NCBI RefSeq assembly: GCF_907165205.1
Contig: NC_058191.1
Coordinates: 2,606,501 to 2,670,500 of the forward strand
DNA length: 64,000 bases
From: Coccinella septempunctata
Lineage: Eukaryota > Arthropoda > Insecta > Coleoptera > Coccinellidae
Reading direction: 5' to 3'
Positions within the stretch are counted from its first letter, which is position 1. Every line of letters begins with the position of its first letter. The notes under the pieces are model-generated. The model was not told the DNA's origin, did no database searches, and saw only the letters and a list, made by a program, of their open reading frames with translations. Shown here piece after piece: positions 12,185 through 23,779 of the stretch. Made by a program: the position numbers and the translations under genes.

Positions 12185-13297
12185 CAAGTAGGCTATGAAA
12201 TTTTGAAGATTGATGTTCGGTGACTGAAAAATGTAAGCAATGCTCAGATTAACCTATGCATCGTATGGAAAGTGAAAAGGCACTTTTTAGGGAAAGTTAC
12301 CTGTAAATTTCACCCAAGCGATAAGCATTCCTTTTCAGTTCTTTCTGGTTTTTCTATGTTTGTTTCATTGAGTCAGATCACAAGAATCCGAACAATCTGT
12401 GGCGGTTAGAAAAATTCTTGGTAAAAATTTGAAACAACATCAACTATTTTCATACGTAAGAGTCATGAATCTTTTTTTTTGTAAGAAGGTTTTACCTATT
12501 TCAGTAATATGAATAAATCACAGTAAGAATCTCAATAATATGTTTATTAATTCTCTATAAATATTGAATTGATTTTGTAATTTCGGAAAATCTATAACTA
12601 AACTGAAGAACTGAATTACATGAAATAACTATTGGACGATTCATCAAAATTCAATTGAGCTATAAAAAAGCTTGATGCTTTCCCCTTCATAACGTTCTAC
12701 TGTTAAAATTCCATGAAAGAAAATAGGTCCCACATTTTGCCATTAAATGATGCATACCGAATTCCATTTTTTTTTTTTGATACAAGGGTAGGTAAGTAAT
12801 TGACCTTTTTTTCATTACATGTCAATCTTTATGGAAACAAATTGATGTCTCTCATCTAAGATCGTGTGGCATATGCCAACAGATTCTCCAGCCACTTGAC
12901 ATTAAAATCGAACAGAGGTTCGTGGAGCGTCTGTCATCATATTTCCGTATTTGCTGAGATTTTCTTCTTTGGTCGACCACTTCCCTTTTACTTGATCATA
13001 GGTACTTTGGATAGATTGATAATAATCTACAGCAACATTAGGACACTTTTATGAAGTCGCTGGAATATTTAAGAATACTTCAACTCTCTAGTTTCCTCCC
13101 AATTTTGAAGTCGTATTCTATAGTAAATACTTTTTACACGTCCGTAAAAACCATCTTTATAATTTGCTGATAATTTAAATTCAACAACAATCCAAAATGC
13201 TAACTTGACAATTCACCTGGAAAATAGAATTACGTTTAGACACGAAATATCGACGTTCAAAATTCCATAGCCTACTTGAGGACAAATTTTTTTGAAC

Positions 13298-13844
13298 GAT
13301 CGTTAATAGTTATTATATTATACGTCAACTTCGACATTTTTGCTGCATAGCTGATCGATCTCTATTTAGACGTTACGGTCCTGAAGTTCCACTATCCCCC
13401 TATACTTAAAGGCAAAGAGCAAGTGTCTGTCAAGTGTTAAGGCACTTGTTTGACGAAATGCACAACAGAAAACAGCCTATTTATAAATGAGAAAATTTTA
13501 TGAAGGATTTTAACGGATTTTAGGTAAAATGTTCTCAATGTATTAGAGAGGAATCAAATATGATATTTATAAACAAGATAATCAGGAAAATTTGGATCAG
13601 GCAACTAAGAGCTCATGAAATTAGTTTCGTCTTATTATTCTAGACATTAATTCCACTTCATGGCTCTTTAATTTGCCGGTTATTGGAAATTAAGATCTCG
13701 GAATGAAACAACATTTATGTTTATCAAATGTCCATAATCTATAGGTAGGTATTGAATGTTCGAAGGATACCTCTATCACGAGCGATATTTCTTCCAAGAA
13801 GGAGAACATTCGTAGATCAGAAAATAAGGTTTTTTTATATAAGA
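13298..13844. other. No gene recognised
   Basis: AT-rich spacer between the nested TIR elements and the poly(A) end of the candidate micropeptide gene. Confidence 0.4.
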
Positions 13845-13850
13845 TTTATT
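13845..13850 (-). terminator. Poly(A) signal of the micropeptide gene
   Basis: AATAAA read on the minus strand, 131 bases after the candidate stop codon. Confidence 0.4.
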
Positions 13851-13980
13851 GCGAAAATAATTGAAGAATAATTTCGGCAAAAAAGAAGGAAATTCCACAT
13901 CGCTGAAAATCTTGCGAATATTTTTCATTCCTTTCCGGAAGATCTGACAAAAATCCCTCGAATCTTTCCGTGGCTCTCAG

Positions 13981-14249
13981 TCAGGTGTCAAGAAACGATC
14001 GCGGCAACCTACAAGAATTTCTTTGTATCCCAAACTGAATAAACATAACTATAGAAACTGGCTAAAAATCAATGCTGCCTGCCACCATGCTCGTTTACCG
14101 CACGGAACTAGACATCATTCCGTCTCATCTTCTCAGCGATGGCCCAGATGTGAGATACTAGAGAGAACAACTGGTTTACTTACCAGTACGGCATAATCGG
14201 CAACACAAATTACATATATCACACAAAAAAGAGTCACTTTTCTCAACAT
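13981..14249 (-). CDS. Candidate secreted micropeptide, two exons
   Basis: Exon 1 (14249-14184) starts with ATG and encodes MLRKVTLFCVIYVICVADYA plus VL. This is a basic start followed by a hydrophobic core and small residues, as in a signal peptide. It ends at a consensus donor (CTG|GTAAGT). After a 149-bp intron, an acceptor (TATGTTTATTCAG) opens exon 2 (14034-13981) in the same phase, encoding FGIQRNSCRLPRSFLDT and a stop. AATAAA on the minus strand at 13850-13845 gives a short 3' UTR. A TATA-like box and an insect initiator lie just upstream. The product would be 39 residues with one mature cysteine. I do not recognise it. Exon 2 has another open frame (LGYKEILVGCRDRFLTPD) that would need a different splice, so the exon pairing is uncertain. 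Confidence 0.35.
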
Positions 14250-14311
14250 TTTGGCGAGATTTGAATGTAGCCCGATCGACAGACACCTATCTCGCTATGG
14301 GTGTAGACGCA

Positions 14312-14348
14312 ACTGATAGTAACTCCACCTACAACCGATAGGATATAA
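14312..14348 (-). promoter_or_regulatory. TATA-like box and initiator, minus strand
   Basis: On the minus strand TTATAT (14348-14343) lies about 33 bases before the A of TCAGT (14316-14312), the arthropod initiator. Transcription from 14314 would give a 65-nt leader before the ATG at 14249. The spacing fits a core promoter; there is no experimental support. Confidence 0.4.
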
Positions 14349-14395
14349 GGCGCATGGCTGCTGTCGGATAATAGAGTTGGTTCACCTTCGGAGTT

Positions 14396-14653
14396 GTGTC
14401 GGCACAAGAAAGCCAGCTTGAGCTTGAGGGTAATTTCATACTAGGGTCCATTTGTGTTCCGAAGGGCAAGTCTTATTCAGCAGAAATAAGAGTCAAAAAC
14501 CACTCGGAGGAAAAATTCCGGTGGGAAATGCTCACTGTACAAACTGCTGGAGAAGTGTCCTACTTTCCACTTTCAGAATGCCGCCAATCAGGAACTTCTA
14601 TGAATGATAATGAGATTTGGCTCTTATCAGAACTCCTCCTACCCGAAAATTAG
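14396..14653 (+). CDS. Unidentified open frame, possible exon
   Basis: An 85-codon open frame that lacks an ATG at its start (first codon GTG). It has protein-like composition: LELEGNFILGSICVPKGKSY, then KNHSEEKFRWEMLTVQ, then GEVSYFPLSECRQ. It ends at a TAG (14651-14653). It begins 80 bp upstream of the minus-strand initiator, so it may be divergent. No domain is recognised and no splice sites are convincing. It may be a relic of a mobile-element gene. Confidence 0.2.
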   Translation: MSAQESQLELEGNFILGSICVPKGKSYSAEIRVKNHSEEKFRWEMLTVQTAGEVSYFPLSECRQSGTSMNDNEIWLLSELLLPEN

Positions 14654-14959
14654 AAACATTGTGTTAACTGTCAGTCATTGTCATAACACGTCTTATCTCT
14701 TCCACCTCCACCCATGTTACTGACCCTGGACTCCAGTGACTTATAACCACCAGTCAAATCCCTCTGCCAAAACCGGAAACATACTACAATGTAAGAAATG
14801 AAACTGTTAACAAAATAGGCAGAAGAAGTATGAAGGGCATCCGCACTGTAAAAATTGGTCCTTTCCTCTAAGACAAAGAATCCAGGGAGTCTTATCCAAG
14901 AAAAAAAGGCAGAAAAATGTGAAATGATTTCAGATTTATCTGATATTCACTGACCAATT

Positions 14960-16140
14960 ATAAAAAGATGCAGAAACTGCATGTACCTAGAGCCCTAAAT
15001 CCATTCTGAAATTCATCAATGGAAAAATGATTAACCAGATGTTTTATGGTTTCTTCTGGTTCCCCGCATTCACAACTGAATTCCATCGGAAAAGCATACT
15101 ATTGCAACGTCCGTCATCTGTTCTTATACGCGACGCAGAATACGCCATATTTACCCATAGGAAGATCAAAATCAGGAACTGTGTTTGAGGGATCACAACT
15201 GATTCTTGGTTGAAAAAAGTGCACGAATGACTTGAGAAGGTAGTGGAACTTATTCCAAGAACTTTTAACTGCAGTCTGTCTACGAATATGGGCGGTACAA
15301 TGTTTGAAAGAACTGGTAACCATTGAAACATTGAATAGATGAAGATCTAATAGTTTCAGTTAAAATTATCATAGAAAGATTTAGCTGTGTATAATTTTTT
15401 TGCATATGAGCACTATCAACCGAAACGGGGCAAAATACTCAGCAGTCGAAAAAACCAGAGCTAGGCCTGCCGTTCGAAGAGTAGTTGCATTAGCACCCCA
15501 TGAAGTACCAGCTAGTTCATGCAGGATATTATTCCCAGTTTTCAACTTCAGACTCAAGTTTCCCAAATGGGTTCGAAATCTAGCAAAGAATCCATATTGA
15601 ATCCTTGATATTCAAGATTGAAATTTTGATCCAAAAAAAGAATAACAGAAAACTACACTGAATTTTTTTGATGATACACAAAACCTGGAAACGCAAAACC
15701 TCGGTTTTATTTGGGTTAGGACGCAAACGCCGAAAAAGGAATTCTTCAAAATTTCTAAATCTCAAGGTACTCGTAGATTGTTTCTCATCTAAAATCAGAA
15801 TGAAGGAATGTGAGGGCAATATCATCAGCGTCTATAAATTTCTCTGAAGAATAAGTAGTAGTAGAGATATCACACAGATATAAATAGAAAAGAAAAGATG
15901 CTAAAACTTATCCTTGTGGGAGATCGATATTCAATGTTCTGAATCTGAAATTACTACTATTATCATCCACAAACACATGAAACCTTCTATCTGACAGTAT
16001 GTTTTCTAGTAAGCGAACCATTTTTCCACACTTCAGGTGTGTATAAAGTTTGAAAATAAAACCATCCTCCTATACTCTATCATATGCTGCAGATAAATAC
16101 ACAAATGCTGTTCCTGATTTTAGTTAATCCTGGCCTGTAA
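14960..16140 (-). pseudogene. Dead LINE reverse transcriptase relic
   Basis: Read on the minus strand, broken pieces appear in the correct order for a LINE RT. From 16135 comes AFVYLSAAYDRV, then RRFHVFVDD and LPQG near 15920. Near 15840 comes ADDIALTF, matching the YADD catalytic box. Near 15720 RLRPNPNKTEV matches the thumb-side motif. Near 15060 CECGEPEETIKHLV resembles the Cys/His C-terminal tail. Stops and frameshifts separate every block. The motifs fit the Jockey/I group of non-LTR elements. Confidence 0.8.
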
Positions 16141-16416
16141 GTCCAACCCTGGGGATAGTTGCCTAATGTCATATGCTGATAGTGACTTGGCGTCGAAAAT
16201 AATTTAGTTGTACGTCGATAAAGCCTTGGTAACAAAATTTATATTTATGTGACTACTTTGTTGCTAGGCTTTACTAAGAATCTTTTGAGCTCTCTTCTAA
16301 CACAAGTCCTCTAGAAATGCGTGGTCAATGTTTATAGACGAAATTAAATAAGATACATAACAACCTCCGATAATTAAGTCAATAATATGAACAAAACTAA
16401 GAAACTAATGGTGGTA

Positions 16417-16640
16417 TTCTGCTTTCATCTGTAAGTCAATCTGTAACCTTTCATAAACTCCTGGACGTTTTTAGTGATCTGTAGTTTACAGAAATCCGTA
16501 AGTTTTTACGATAAGTAGTTCAAAAGTAACACTGTGATGAAGATAGTTACAGGAACATTTCCAGAATTGCAGTATTTACAAATCTGTCGGGCCGATCGTT
16601 CCTACGCTACAGATTTGTAACTTACAGATGAAAAGCAGAA
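16417..16640. mobile_element. MITE with TTCTGCTTTCATCTGTAAG ends
   Basis: Left end TTCTGCTTTCATCTGTAAGT and the inverted right end (ACTTACAGATGAAAAGCAGAA) are flanked by TA on both sides. 224 bp, no coding capacity. Confidence 0.75.
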
Positions 16641-16789
16641 TACAACCATAGTCACTCAAAGTGTTAACATAAATACAAAATAAATTTCGTTTATTATTCA
16701 CTTGTCTTACTCTTGAATGCGTAATCGTAAACGTATTATACGATACGGTAATATCTACATAATTACATATAGTGTGTTATTTTAAAAAG

Positions 16790-18345
16790 ACGCCACCTTT
16801 AATATCTCCGCCCCCGTACAAAATGAAAAAATGCAGTTAGGGGCATATTTCATACGGTTGGTTCTAATCAATTTTATTTCCATCAACCCTGTGAGCGTAA
16901 TGAGCGCAAACCCTAAAATCTCACATGGGAAGGGGAAATCTCTAGGAAATGATTTGTGAGCCATTGCCATTCCCTGAATTCAAAAACAATAGTTCCATCC
17001 TCATCAAGTAGGTGTTCCGCACTTTATGGCTAACAGATCACTTCCGAGAGAAATGGATTGGCAGAAGGGGGCCAATTGAATGGCCACCACGTTCCCCAGA
17101 CTGGACATCTTTGGAATTTTTCTTCTTGGGACATTTAAAATCGGTTGTGTATAAAATACAGCTCCAAGATGTAGAAAAATGAAACAACTAAAAATCAGAA
17201 TATGGCAGGCATGCCGATAAATCCAGTTTTCAGAAACGTAAAGGCCCAAATTAAAATCAGGTGGTATTTTCATCTATAACATAACTAAAAAAGTTCTGAG
17301 AATCTTTTATAGTAACACTAGCTGACCCGGCAAACGTTGTTTTGCCATATAAATAATTTCCTAGTAATTTCTAGTGTAGACAAAAAATAGCTTACTTATT
17401 GTAAGTATGTATGTATGTTAGAATGTGTATATTGTATGTATGTAAGAATGTGGTATATGCGTGAAATAAGCATGGAGCGCTGTGAACGATGAGGGAATAT
17501 AAAAATAACAAAAGGCAAATATTATTTTTAAGTTATTATAATTTATTCCTTAAAATTATATATCATTAATTAAACAATTACGACAGTAACACTATTAAAC
17601 AATATCAATCTCTTAATGCTATAGCGTGAACAATATTTTTTGTTAGTCTATCTAGCGTTCGTTCGTTCGTTCATGCTGTTTACTGGGTCAGAAGTGACAC
17701 CTGTAGACATCTGGCGGGGATAACTAATTAAATGATGATTGATCAGTTTTCGACCGGAGAGGAAAAATGATTAAATTACTAAAATGGCTATTAAAAAATA
17801 AGGGTTGATCGTAGAAGGGTGAAAATTGAGGATTGTATGTATTTTTGTATGTTGTATCATAAAAAAATAGAAATTAAAAATTTTGTCCGAAAAATGAAAT
17901 AAAAAATTTAGGGGTGGACTACCCCTAACATTTAGGGGGATGAAAAATAGATGTTGGCCGATTCTCATAGATACCGGATAAGCACAAAAAATTTCATCAA
18001 AATCGGTCAAGCCGTTTCGGAGGAGTATGGTAACGAAAACTATGACACGAGAATTTTATATATTAGATTATATTTACCTATATTATATTTCATTGGAAGT
18101 CTTTGCTTTGTAACTATTCGACACTTTGTACTAACGGAAAAGGTCAATTTTACGGCATTTTCGAAAAGGCAATCGAATCAGGCAGTTTTAAAACAAGGTA
18201 TCACTAAACAGCCGTTGCAATTCAAGATTTTAGGGGTTGCTGTCATCACGCCCACAGGGTTGATACGAATATCATTGGAACTAAACGTCTTTTTGCATGT
18301 TTTCTGATTTTACATGTTGGCCGGGATATAACAGGTGGTACCTTT
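16790..18345. mobile_element. Composite element with inverted arms and transposase relic
   Basis: The segment 16790-16930 is repeated in inverted form at about 18220-18345; shared blocks include CACAGGGTTGAT, ATTTTAGGG and a terminal AGGTGG. Between them, at 17010-17170 on the plus strand, a relic reads GRRGPIEWPPRSPDWTSLEF then FLLGHLKSVVYK, the mariner/IS630 transposase C-terminal block, in a broken frame. A different repeat (17318-18069) interrupts the element. Confidence 0.55.
17318..18069 (+). repeat. Dispersed repeat starting GCTGACCCGGCAAACGTTGT
   Basis: It starts with ACTAGCTGACCCGGCAAACG and ends with TCAAGCCGTTTCGGAGGAGT, then ACACGAGAATTTTATATATT. I recall this start and end as a repeat scattered through many insect genomes, associated with RTE-type or other non-autonomous elements, but cannot assign the class here. 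It contains degenerate TATG runs near 17405-17460 and a GTTC run near 17657. Confidence 0.5.
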
Positions 18346-20140
18346 TCAAATTGAAGTCCTACAATTCGATGGGCAACGACTATGAAATTATGACTGTTGA
18401 CATAACGTATCTTCGATATCACCATTAATGACGGCCTTCCGTTTATATTTGAAGTCAGGATAAGACTGATGGGAGAAGACCAAAAGAAGGACGTTTCGGT
18501 TTATTTAAAATCTTCCTCAGGGCTCTGGAAGAGCAATATAAATTAAATGAGATACTAATGTTAATTTGTCTCAAATTAAATAATAAAAATATAATACGAC
18601 ACAAAACAACAAGAGTCATATGAGAAAGCAACACATCTCAGTTGATAATGAAAAGAGAGCATATCTGTGTGACGTCTGAGGGTGAGAGAACAATTGAAAA
18701 AATTGAAAAAAAATACACAAAAAAAAACAAAACACAATCAGTATAAATCATATAACACTTCCGAATAATTACTTACAATATGAAACAGTAGTTCAGGTGT
18801 CAAACGAGAACACAAATACACAACATGACAAGAAACAAAAAACAAAACAAGATTGGTCATCGAAACGGAAAATTATCTACCTTTTAATTCTTTTTATTTT
18901 CTTTAATTAAACTATAATATGTGGTGTTGAGTTTTTCAATATCGGTCCTTTTATTTATTGAATTTGATTCCTGGACAATCGAGATAATTTGGTGGATTAA
19001 TCTTTTTTTTGAAGGGATTAAAAAAGAAATTAATTCACTAATGATCTCGATAACTGAGAACTGTTTGTGAGTTTTGATTTATTCTGAGAAAAGTGTCCAC
19101 TGTATCGGAATTTGTCAACAGACTTCTTTCCCCAGAATTGAATATGAAATATTTTTCGAAATTGTTTCTCATAAAAACAAATTTTGAACAAAAATCATGA
19201 GGAATTGTTATTTTTAACCCCTAATAATGAAGTTATGGGATTGAAACAAATTGCGTGAGCGACATCTACTTAGTGCTTCATATATGTGAAGTTTTATAGC
19301 TCAGTGTTTTTTAGAATAGAATTCCGAATAAATACTCGGTCATAAACACTAATTGAATCTCCCATACGGTGATTAAATGAGTATGACCACAACTCAGAAC
19401 TAAGAAATGCCAAACAATTTCCTCCCCTTTGCACCACTCTCTCGAAAAAACATCGACAGTGGCATCAGAATCTCTGGTGGCATGTACCTAGATTTCAGAG
19501 GGATGCCGAAAACTTAATTGCTTTATTAGAGAGAATAGGTATATGGGACCTTTGATTCGAAGTTATTTTTACACATGCAGCTTTGACTTTTTACTATTTG
19601 ACTTTAGGCCTGTTTGAATTTCGTCTGACTGTGACAATTTCCGATATTTTGGAGGGAACAAAATTTTTGTCTTACATTTCCACTTGCAAAACAAATTTTC
19701 TTTCTGTGTAAATTTTGATATGACCAGGGGCCTCTGTGGACTTCGGTGCTCTACACTTGAGCGTACTATAAATTATTTATTAATAGTGAAATAAAAGTGC
19801 GTCTGTTGCTTTTGGATTTTTACCCCACCATTACGACCTATGATCGTGTGACTATTGAACTGAGGGTGATAATTCTGAACAAATTTCGTAGATGATTCTC
19901 TAGATTACATGCTTTTTTTCGATGCTGTCTGATGATCATGTAGATCACAGGATTATATTAGGATCTATTTTATGGGTGATTTCTCCTTCATCTTGAAATT
20001 TTTTATAGATTAATTTTTGGCTTAACGTCTCATTTTTACGAGTTGTACCTTCTTTTACATTCACTTTTGTTGTTTGCCAATCTCTAATTTTATGCAAATT
20101 GTGTGGTTGTATACATTCTTTTATTTGGATACCTTTCATT
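18346..20140. other. No gene recognised
   Basis: AT-rich with no supported coding sequence. Confidence 0.4.
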
Positions 20141-20224
20141 AGATGAATAAGAAATATGTTCAATTTTGGAGATGACATGCATATGGCTATCACAAGGGGT
20201 GAACCGGTCATGAAAATGTTGTAC

Positions 20225-20440
20225 ACCACAATTCAGACAATTCACGCAATTCCTATGATACCGTATGAAACAATTCAGACAATTCCAACAATTCACACAA
20301 TTCAAGAAAATTCATGGCAATTCCTGACAATTCACGGACAATTCATGAAAATTCGAAACAATTCAATACAATTCATAACAATTCAATACAATTCATGGCA
20401 ATTCAACACAATTCAATACAATTCATGGCAATTCATAGTT
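20225..20440 (+). repeat. ACAATTC 10-bp minisatellite, left
   Basis: About twenty units of ACAATTC plus 3-4 variable bases (GACAATTCACGC, GGCAATTCCTGA and similar). The run keeps a frame open by chance because the unit is stop-poor, so I do not call it coding. Confidence 0.85.
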
Positions 20441-20589
20441 CAGAGTAAGTCTCAAATATGCAATATCGAAGTTTTTTCACATCATACTAAGTATACTTAT
20501 TCAGATTAAGGTCCGGTTTCACTAGCTAGATCGGAGAATCAACGCTGATTGACGAATATAATGAAACAACATTGACATGTTTGCAATCG

Positions 20590-20760
20590 ATTTCAATAAC
20601 AATATGCAACTGGATAAGTGAACTGCCAGGAATTGTTGAGAATGATCGTGAATTGACAGGAAATGTAGTGGATTGGCGTGAATTGCTAAAAACTGTCGAA
20701 CAATTCACGAATTGTTTGAAAAATTTTATGAGTTTTGTGGAATTGTTATGAATTCCAAAG
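20590..20760 (-). repeat. Decayed inverted ACAATTC minisatellite
   Basis: Inverted and more diverged units (GGAATTGTTGA, GTGAATTGACAGG, GTGAATTGCT) of the same 10-bp motif. Confidence 0.65.
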
Positions 20761-20865
20761 ATTTTTTTAATTATTAGACCATGCGCTGACATGAAAGCTT
20801 TAGTTCTGCAATTTTCTAGTCGCAGAAATGAGTAGTACCGACGAACCATATACTGGATGCATGTC

Positions 20866-20960
20866 CATTAGGTATATGCATATTTTTTATCCTTCCCCAA
20901 ACATGATAATCTAAGTGCGTTAGATCGGGTTGACGTGGTGGCCGTGGAACCAGAAATTTT
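20866..20960 (-). pseudogene. Mariner-type transposase relic
   Basis: The minus strand reads FLVPRPPRQPDLTHLDYHVW followed by GRIKNM, the WPPRSPDLTPLDFxLWGxxK block of mariner/IS630 transposases. Only this fragment remains. Confidence 0.6.
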
Positions 20961-21262
20961 GTTTTTACTTTAGTAAACAGTGGAAAAAAATAAGATGTGT
21001 AGATGAGAATTACGGACTTTTACTAATATTCATTATTTGATTATTTGAAAATCAGATAAATAATTAGAACTGAAAGTTACTAGAAGATATACCTATTATT
21101 GGTTGAATATTTAAAAAATGATGAATTACAGGTACAGGCATATAGTTGATGTGACATTTTTTGATGTTTTTCAGAAGTATAAATCGTAAGACGAAATTTA
21201 AATTAAGAAGTGGAATTAATGACTGTGAGTTATAAATAAAGAGGTTAACGGCATGCAGACAA

Positions 21263-21500
21263 TTATTGAATTCTGAAAAAGTACACCTCCGGGTAGGATT
21301 CGAACTAGCGGCCCTCTTGATTCCTTGCAGATGTCGCTAAATGTCGACGATGCCATGGGTAATGGGTAAAAAGGATATTGATTATCACTGAAAGTGAAGG
21401 TTGTTCCCTTACAACCTAACAATCTCTCACCCTTGCGAACATTGAAACGGTCGCGGGTTCGAATCCTGTCCGGAGGTGTACTTTTTCAGAATTCAATAAT
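21263..21500. repeat. Inverted pair of tRNA-like (B-box) sequences
   Basis: On the plus strand at 21455-21500 GGGTTCGAATCCTGTCCGGA and GGTGTACTTTTTCAGAATTC form the right arm. The left arm (21310-21263) is the inverse, with TAGTTCGAATCCTACCCGGA. GGTTCGAATCC is a perfect RNA polymerase III B box and T-loop. I find no matching acceptor strand, so these are not intact tRNAs. They look like the 3' end of a tRNA-derived SINE in head-to-head duplication. Confidence 0.5.
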
Positions 21501-22599
21501 GGGGTATTTTCCTAAATTTCAAAATATATGTCATAAAAATCCTTATAACTCAAATATCCCGAAATATATTTTTTTCGAATTTTAACATATTGCATTTTGT
21601 CTGTATTCACTTTCGAAAATTCTGATTTCAGAAGTGCTCTTGTGAACATTCTACGTCATTTTTACAATCCGGCAACGCCCATTTGTGTCAGTTATGGTCA
21701 TGAAAGTTTTCTGATCACCATAGATGTAATAAATATCAAGTTTGATGATCACATTATTCACATTTGACAAGAAAAACACACAATGACACAAAATGTCATC
21801 GGTTTTAAGAAGGTAAAGACACAGATTACAGAAACATTTTTTTGTAATCTGTGGATATCTTCTTGATCGGTTCCAGTGTTGTCGAATTAACAAAAATTAC
21901 TATACTTTAATAAAGGCATTCTACGTCACAAGCTTTCACATAGTCGAAGTTTCGAAGGGTGTATTTCTGAAATGTCTGAATTTTGAAGCGAATCTTTTAC
22001 GTGTTGAATAACTAGTAGAAAAGGCTTTCCATAAATAATCTCAAATTCGGTTTTGGAGTTTTAGGAAACTTGCCCATTGTCTGCATGCCGTGAATATCTT
22101 TATTTATTGTAAAAATCATAATTCAATTTGGGTTCCCACTTTAAGTTTTAACAACGTTTTTAATTAAAATTTGGCCCGTTGCTGTGGATATCCTGTAGAA
22201 TTCTTCCGTCAATATGTGAAGTGAAAGACGTACAACATAACTTCAATGATAAGTACTGAAAATTTCATTTTTCTAGCCCTCAAAAGGTGGTGACTAAAAT
22301 TCAGTTTTTATTTTTCTTCTAAAATACCATAGTATTCCATAACACGTAGACTACGTTCCTGTATTTTGGCTGGAGGCGATCATTTCCAGCATTTATTATA
22401 AACCTTCCACATTTTGCTTGCGTGTAATTGCGTGAAAATATCTTCTGTAGTTCTTCGTATGATTTCGGATGGGATTAAGAAAGAATGACCCTGTATACTA
22501 GGTATGCCCACATAAATGAATAGATGCTACTCATTTCTAAGACAAGAAAGTTGCACAACTAAAAATTACATGTCAGCGGATGCATAATAAAAAAAAAAT

Positions 22600-22775
22600 T
22601 CTTCGCAATTCATAACAATTCCAAACAATTCGCGAAAATTCATGACAATTCACAACAATTCCTGACAATTCACGACAATTCTCAACAATTCCTGGCAATT
22701 CACGACAATTCATGACAATTCCTGGCAATTCAATTCAATGCATGGCAATTCAAAACAATTCCTACAATTTGTACA
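22600..22775 (+). repeat. ACAATTC 10-bp minisatellite, right
   Basis: Tandem units such as GACAATTCAC and AACAATTCCT, matching the left run. It is in the same strand sense as the left run, although the flanking arms are inverted. Confidence 0.8.
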
Positions 22776-22815
22776 CCAAAATTCACAACCGGTTCACCCC
22801 TCGGGCTATCATCTA

Positions 22816-23779
22816 ATGATTCAATATGGATGACTAATCCATGCTTTGGCTGTTCTTCCAATATCGTCCGACTGTATTGAGTCGGGACTATTATTAATTA
22901 TAATCTGCATATTGTTCGCAATAACAATAGTATTACGTAGCATGAAATATCATTCAGTATTCAAGAACTGGATAATATAATATGTCGTCCCTGCTTGGAG
23001 AATGGTGTAACGACCAACGGATGAATAATATCGATTCGTACTATCATGCCAAAGTTTAATCTCGTCATATCCCTTGGTGCGACCAATCTCGGAATTTTAT
23101 GATGTTGGGACGAGTTCTTATCAGTTGTTCACCTTTCATTACGTTTTCATGTACCTACCTGACTAGCTCGAAAAAATAAAAACATAATTTTCTTCGTCTT
23201 CTTGAAATAATTCATTGATATAGACACCGATGTTTAAGTTTTCGAAAAAGAATTTACTAAAACTGACTAGTTGACCTTACACCTTTACCATACCTCTTTG
23301 GCAGCAACTTAATGTATTAAAAGAGAATTTCTAATTGAGTCGTATAGGTAGGTATATATATACTAATCATTTTTACTAATCTAAAAACAACTTCATGAAA
23401 TGAAACCATGTGATGAAGATGTGGAATGTAGTATGTCGATGTCTCCGTGTCCTTTCCATATGCATACCACATCCATCAATTTCTTGTGTGTTCTCAGTAT
23501 ACCTACTGTCTCCTTTGGATATTACCTACACCATATTCTAGCCCACATGTTTTCGACGGAAATGTTGAATAGTGGGATTGGTAAGGTAAGGATAGTGGGA
23601 TTAGTCTTTCTACAAAATCAAAACTCCGTGGAGGTTAATATAACATAAAATAACGTAACATAACATAACATAATGAGCATAACACATGATCTCCCATGAA
23701 ACAAATATTTGCATGATCCATGTTCAAACTATTTATACACCTTTCAGAAAGGAGATGTGTTCCTTGTTTAAGGAGGACA
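22816..23779. other. No gene recognised
   Basis: AT-rich spacer. A short CATAA/CATAACGTAA microsatellite lies at about 23640-23675. The 82-codon frame at 23400-23648 has no supporting features. Confidence 0.4.

Larger units (their letters stand above)
9359..13297. mobile_element. Outer TIR element split by a nested insertion
   Basis: Left end GTTCAAAAAAATTCGTCCTC and inverted right end (GAGGACAAATTTTTTTGAAC at 13278-13297) match. The left arm resumes at 12187 as AGTAGGCTATGAAATTTTGA and matches the right arm inverted at 13257-13276. Removing the inner element (9380-12184) together with one CA copy restores a continuous arm of about 41 bp on the left, with the same CCTCAAGTAGG order as on the right. 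The ancestral element would have been about 1.13 kb. No coding sequence is recognised; flanking target duplications were not resolved. Confidence 0.65.
20196..22808. repeat. Inverted-arm element with 10-bp minisatellites
   Basis: The left edge reads AGGGGTGAACCGGTCATGAA. The right edge (22770-22808) is its inverse: TGTACACCAAAATTCACAAC then CGGTTCACCCCT. Adjacent to each arm are runs of a roughly 10-bp unit ACAATTCNNG (20225-20440 and 22600-22775), and a decayed inverted run lies at 20590-20760. Overall this is a fold-back-like unit of about 2.6 kb, with other repeats inside. Class unknown. Confidence 0.55.

Noticed and set aside
17951..18307. 118-codon open frame on the plus strand
   Set aside because: It runs across the border between two repeats (17318-18069 and the inverted arm at 18220), so it is a chance frame.
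18480..18535. Hammerhead-like string on the minus strand (CTGAGGA then CCGAAACGTC)
   Set aside because: CTGANGA and GAAAC are present, but no stem II can form between them (A at 10.1 opposite C at 11.1) and stem III is absent. It looks like the tail motif common near Penelope-like elements, not a working ribozyme.
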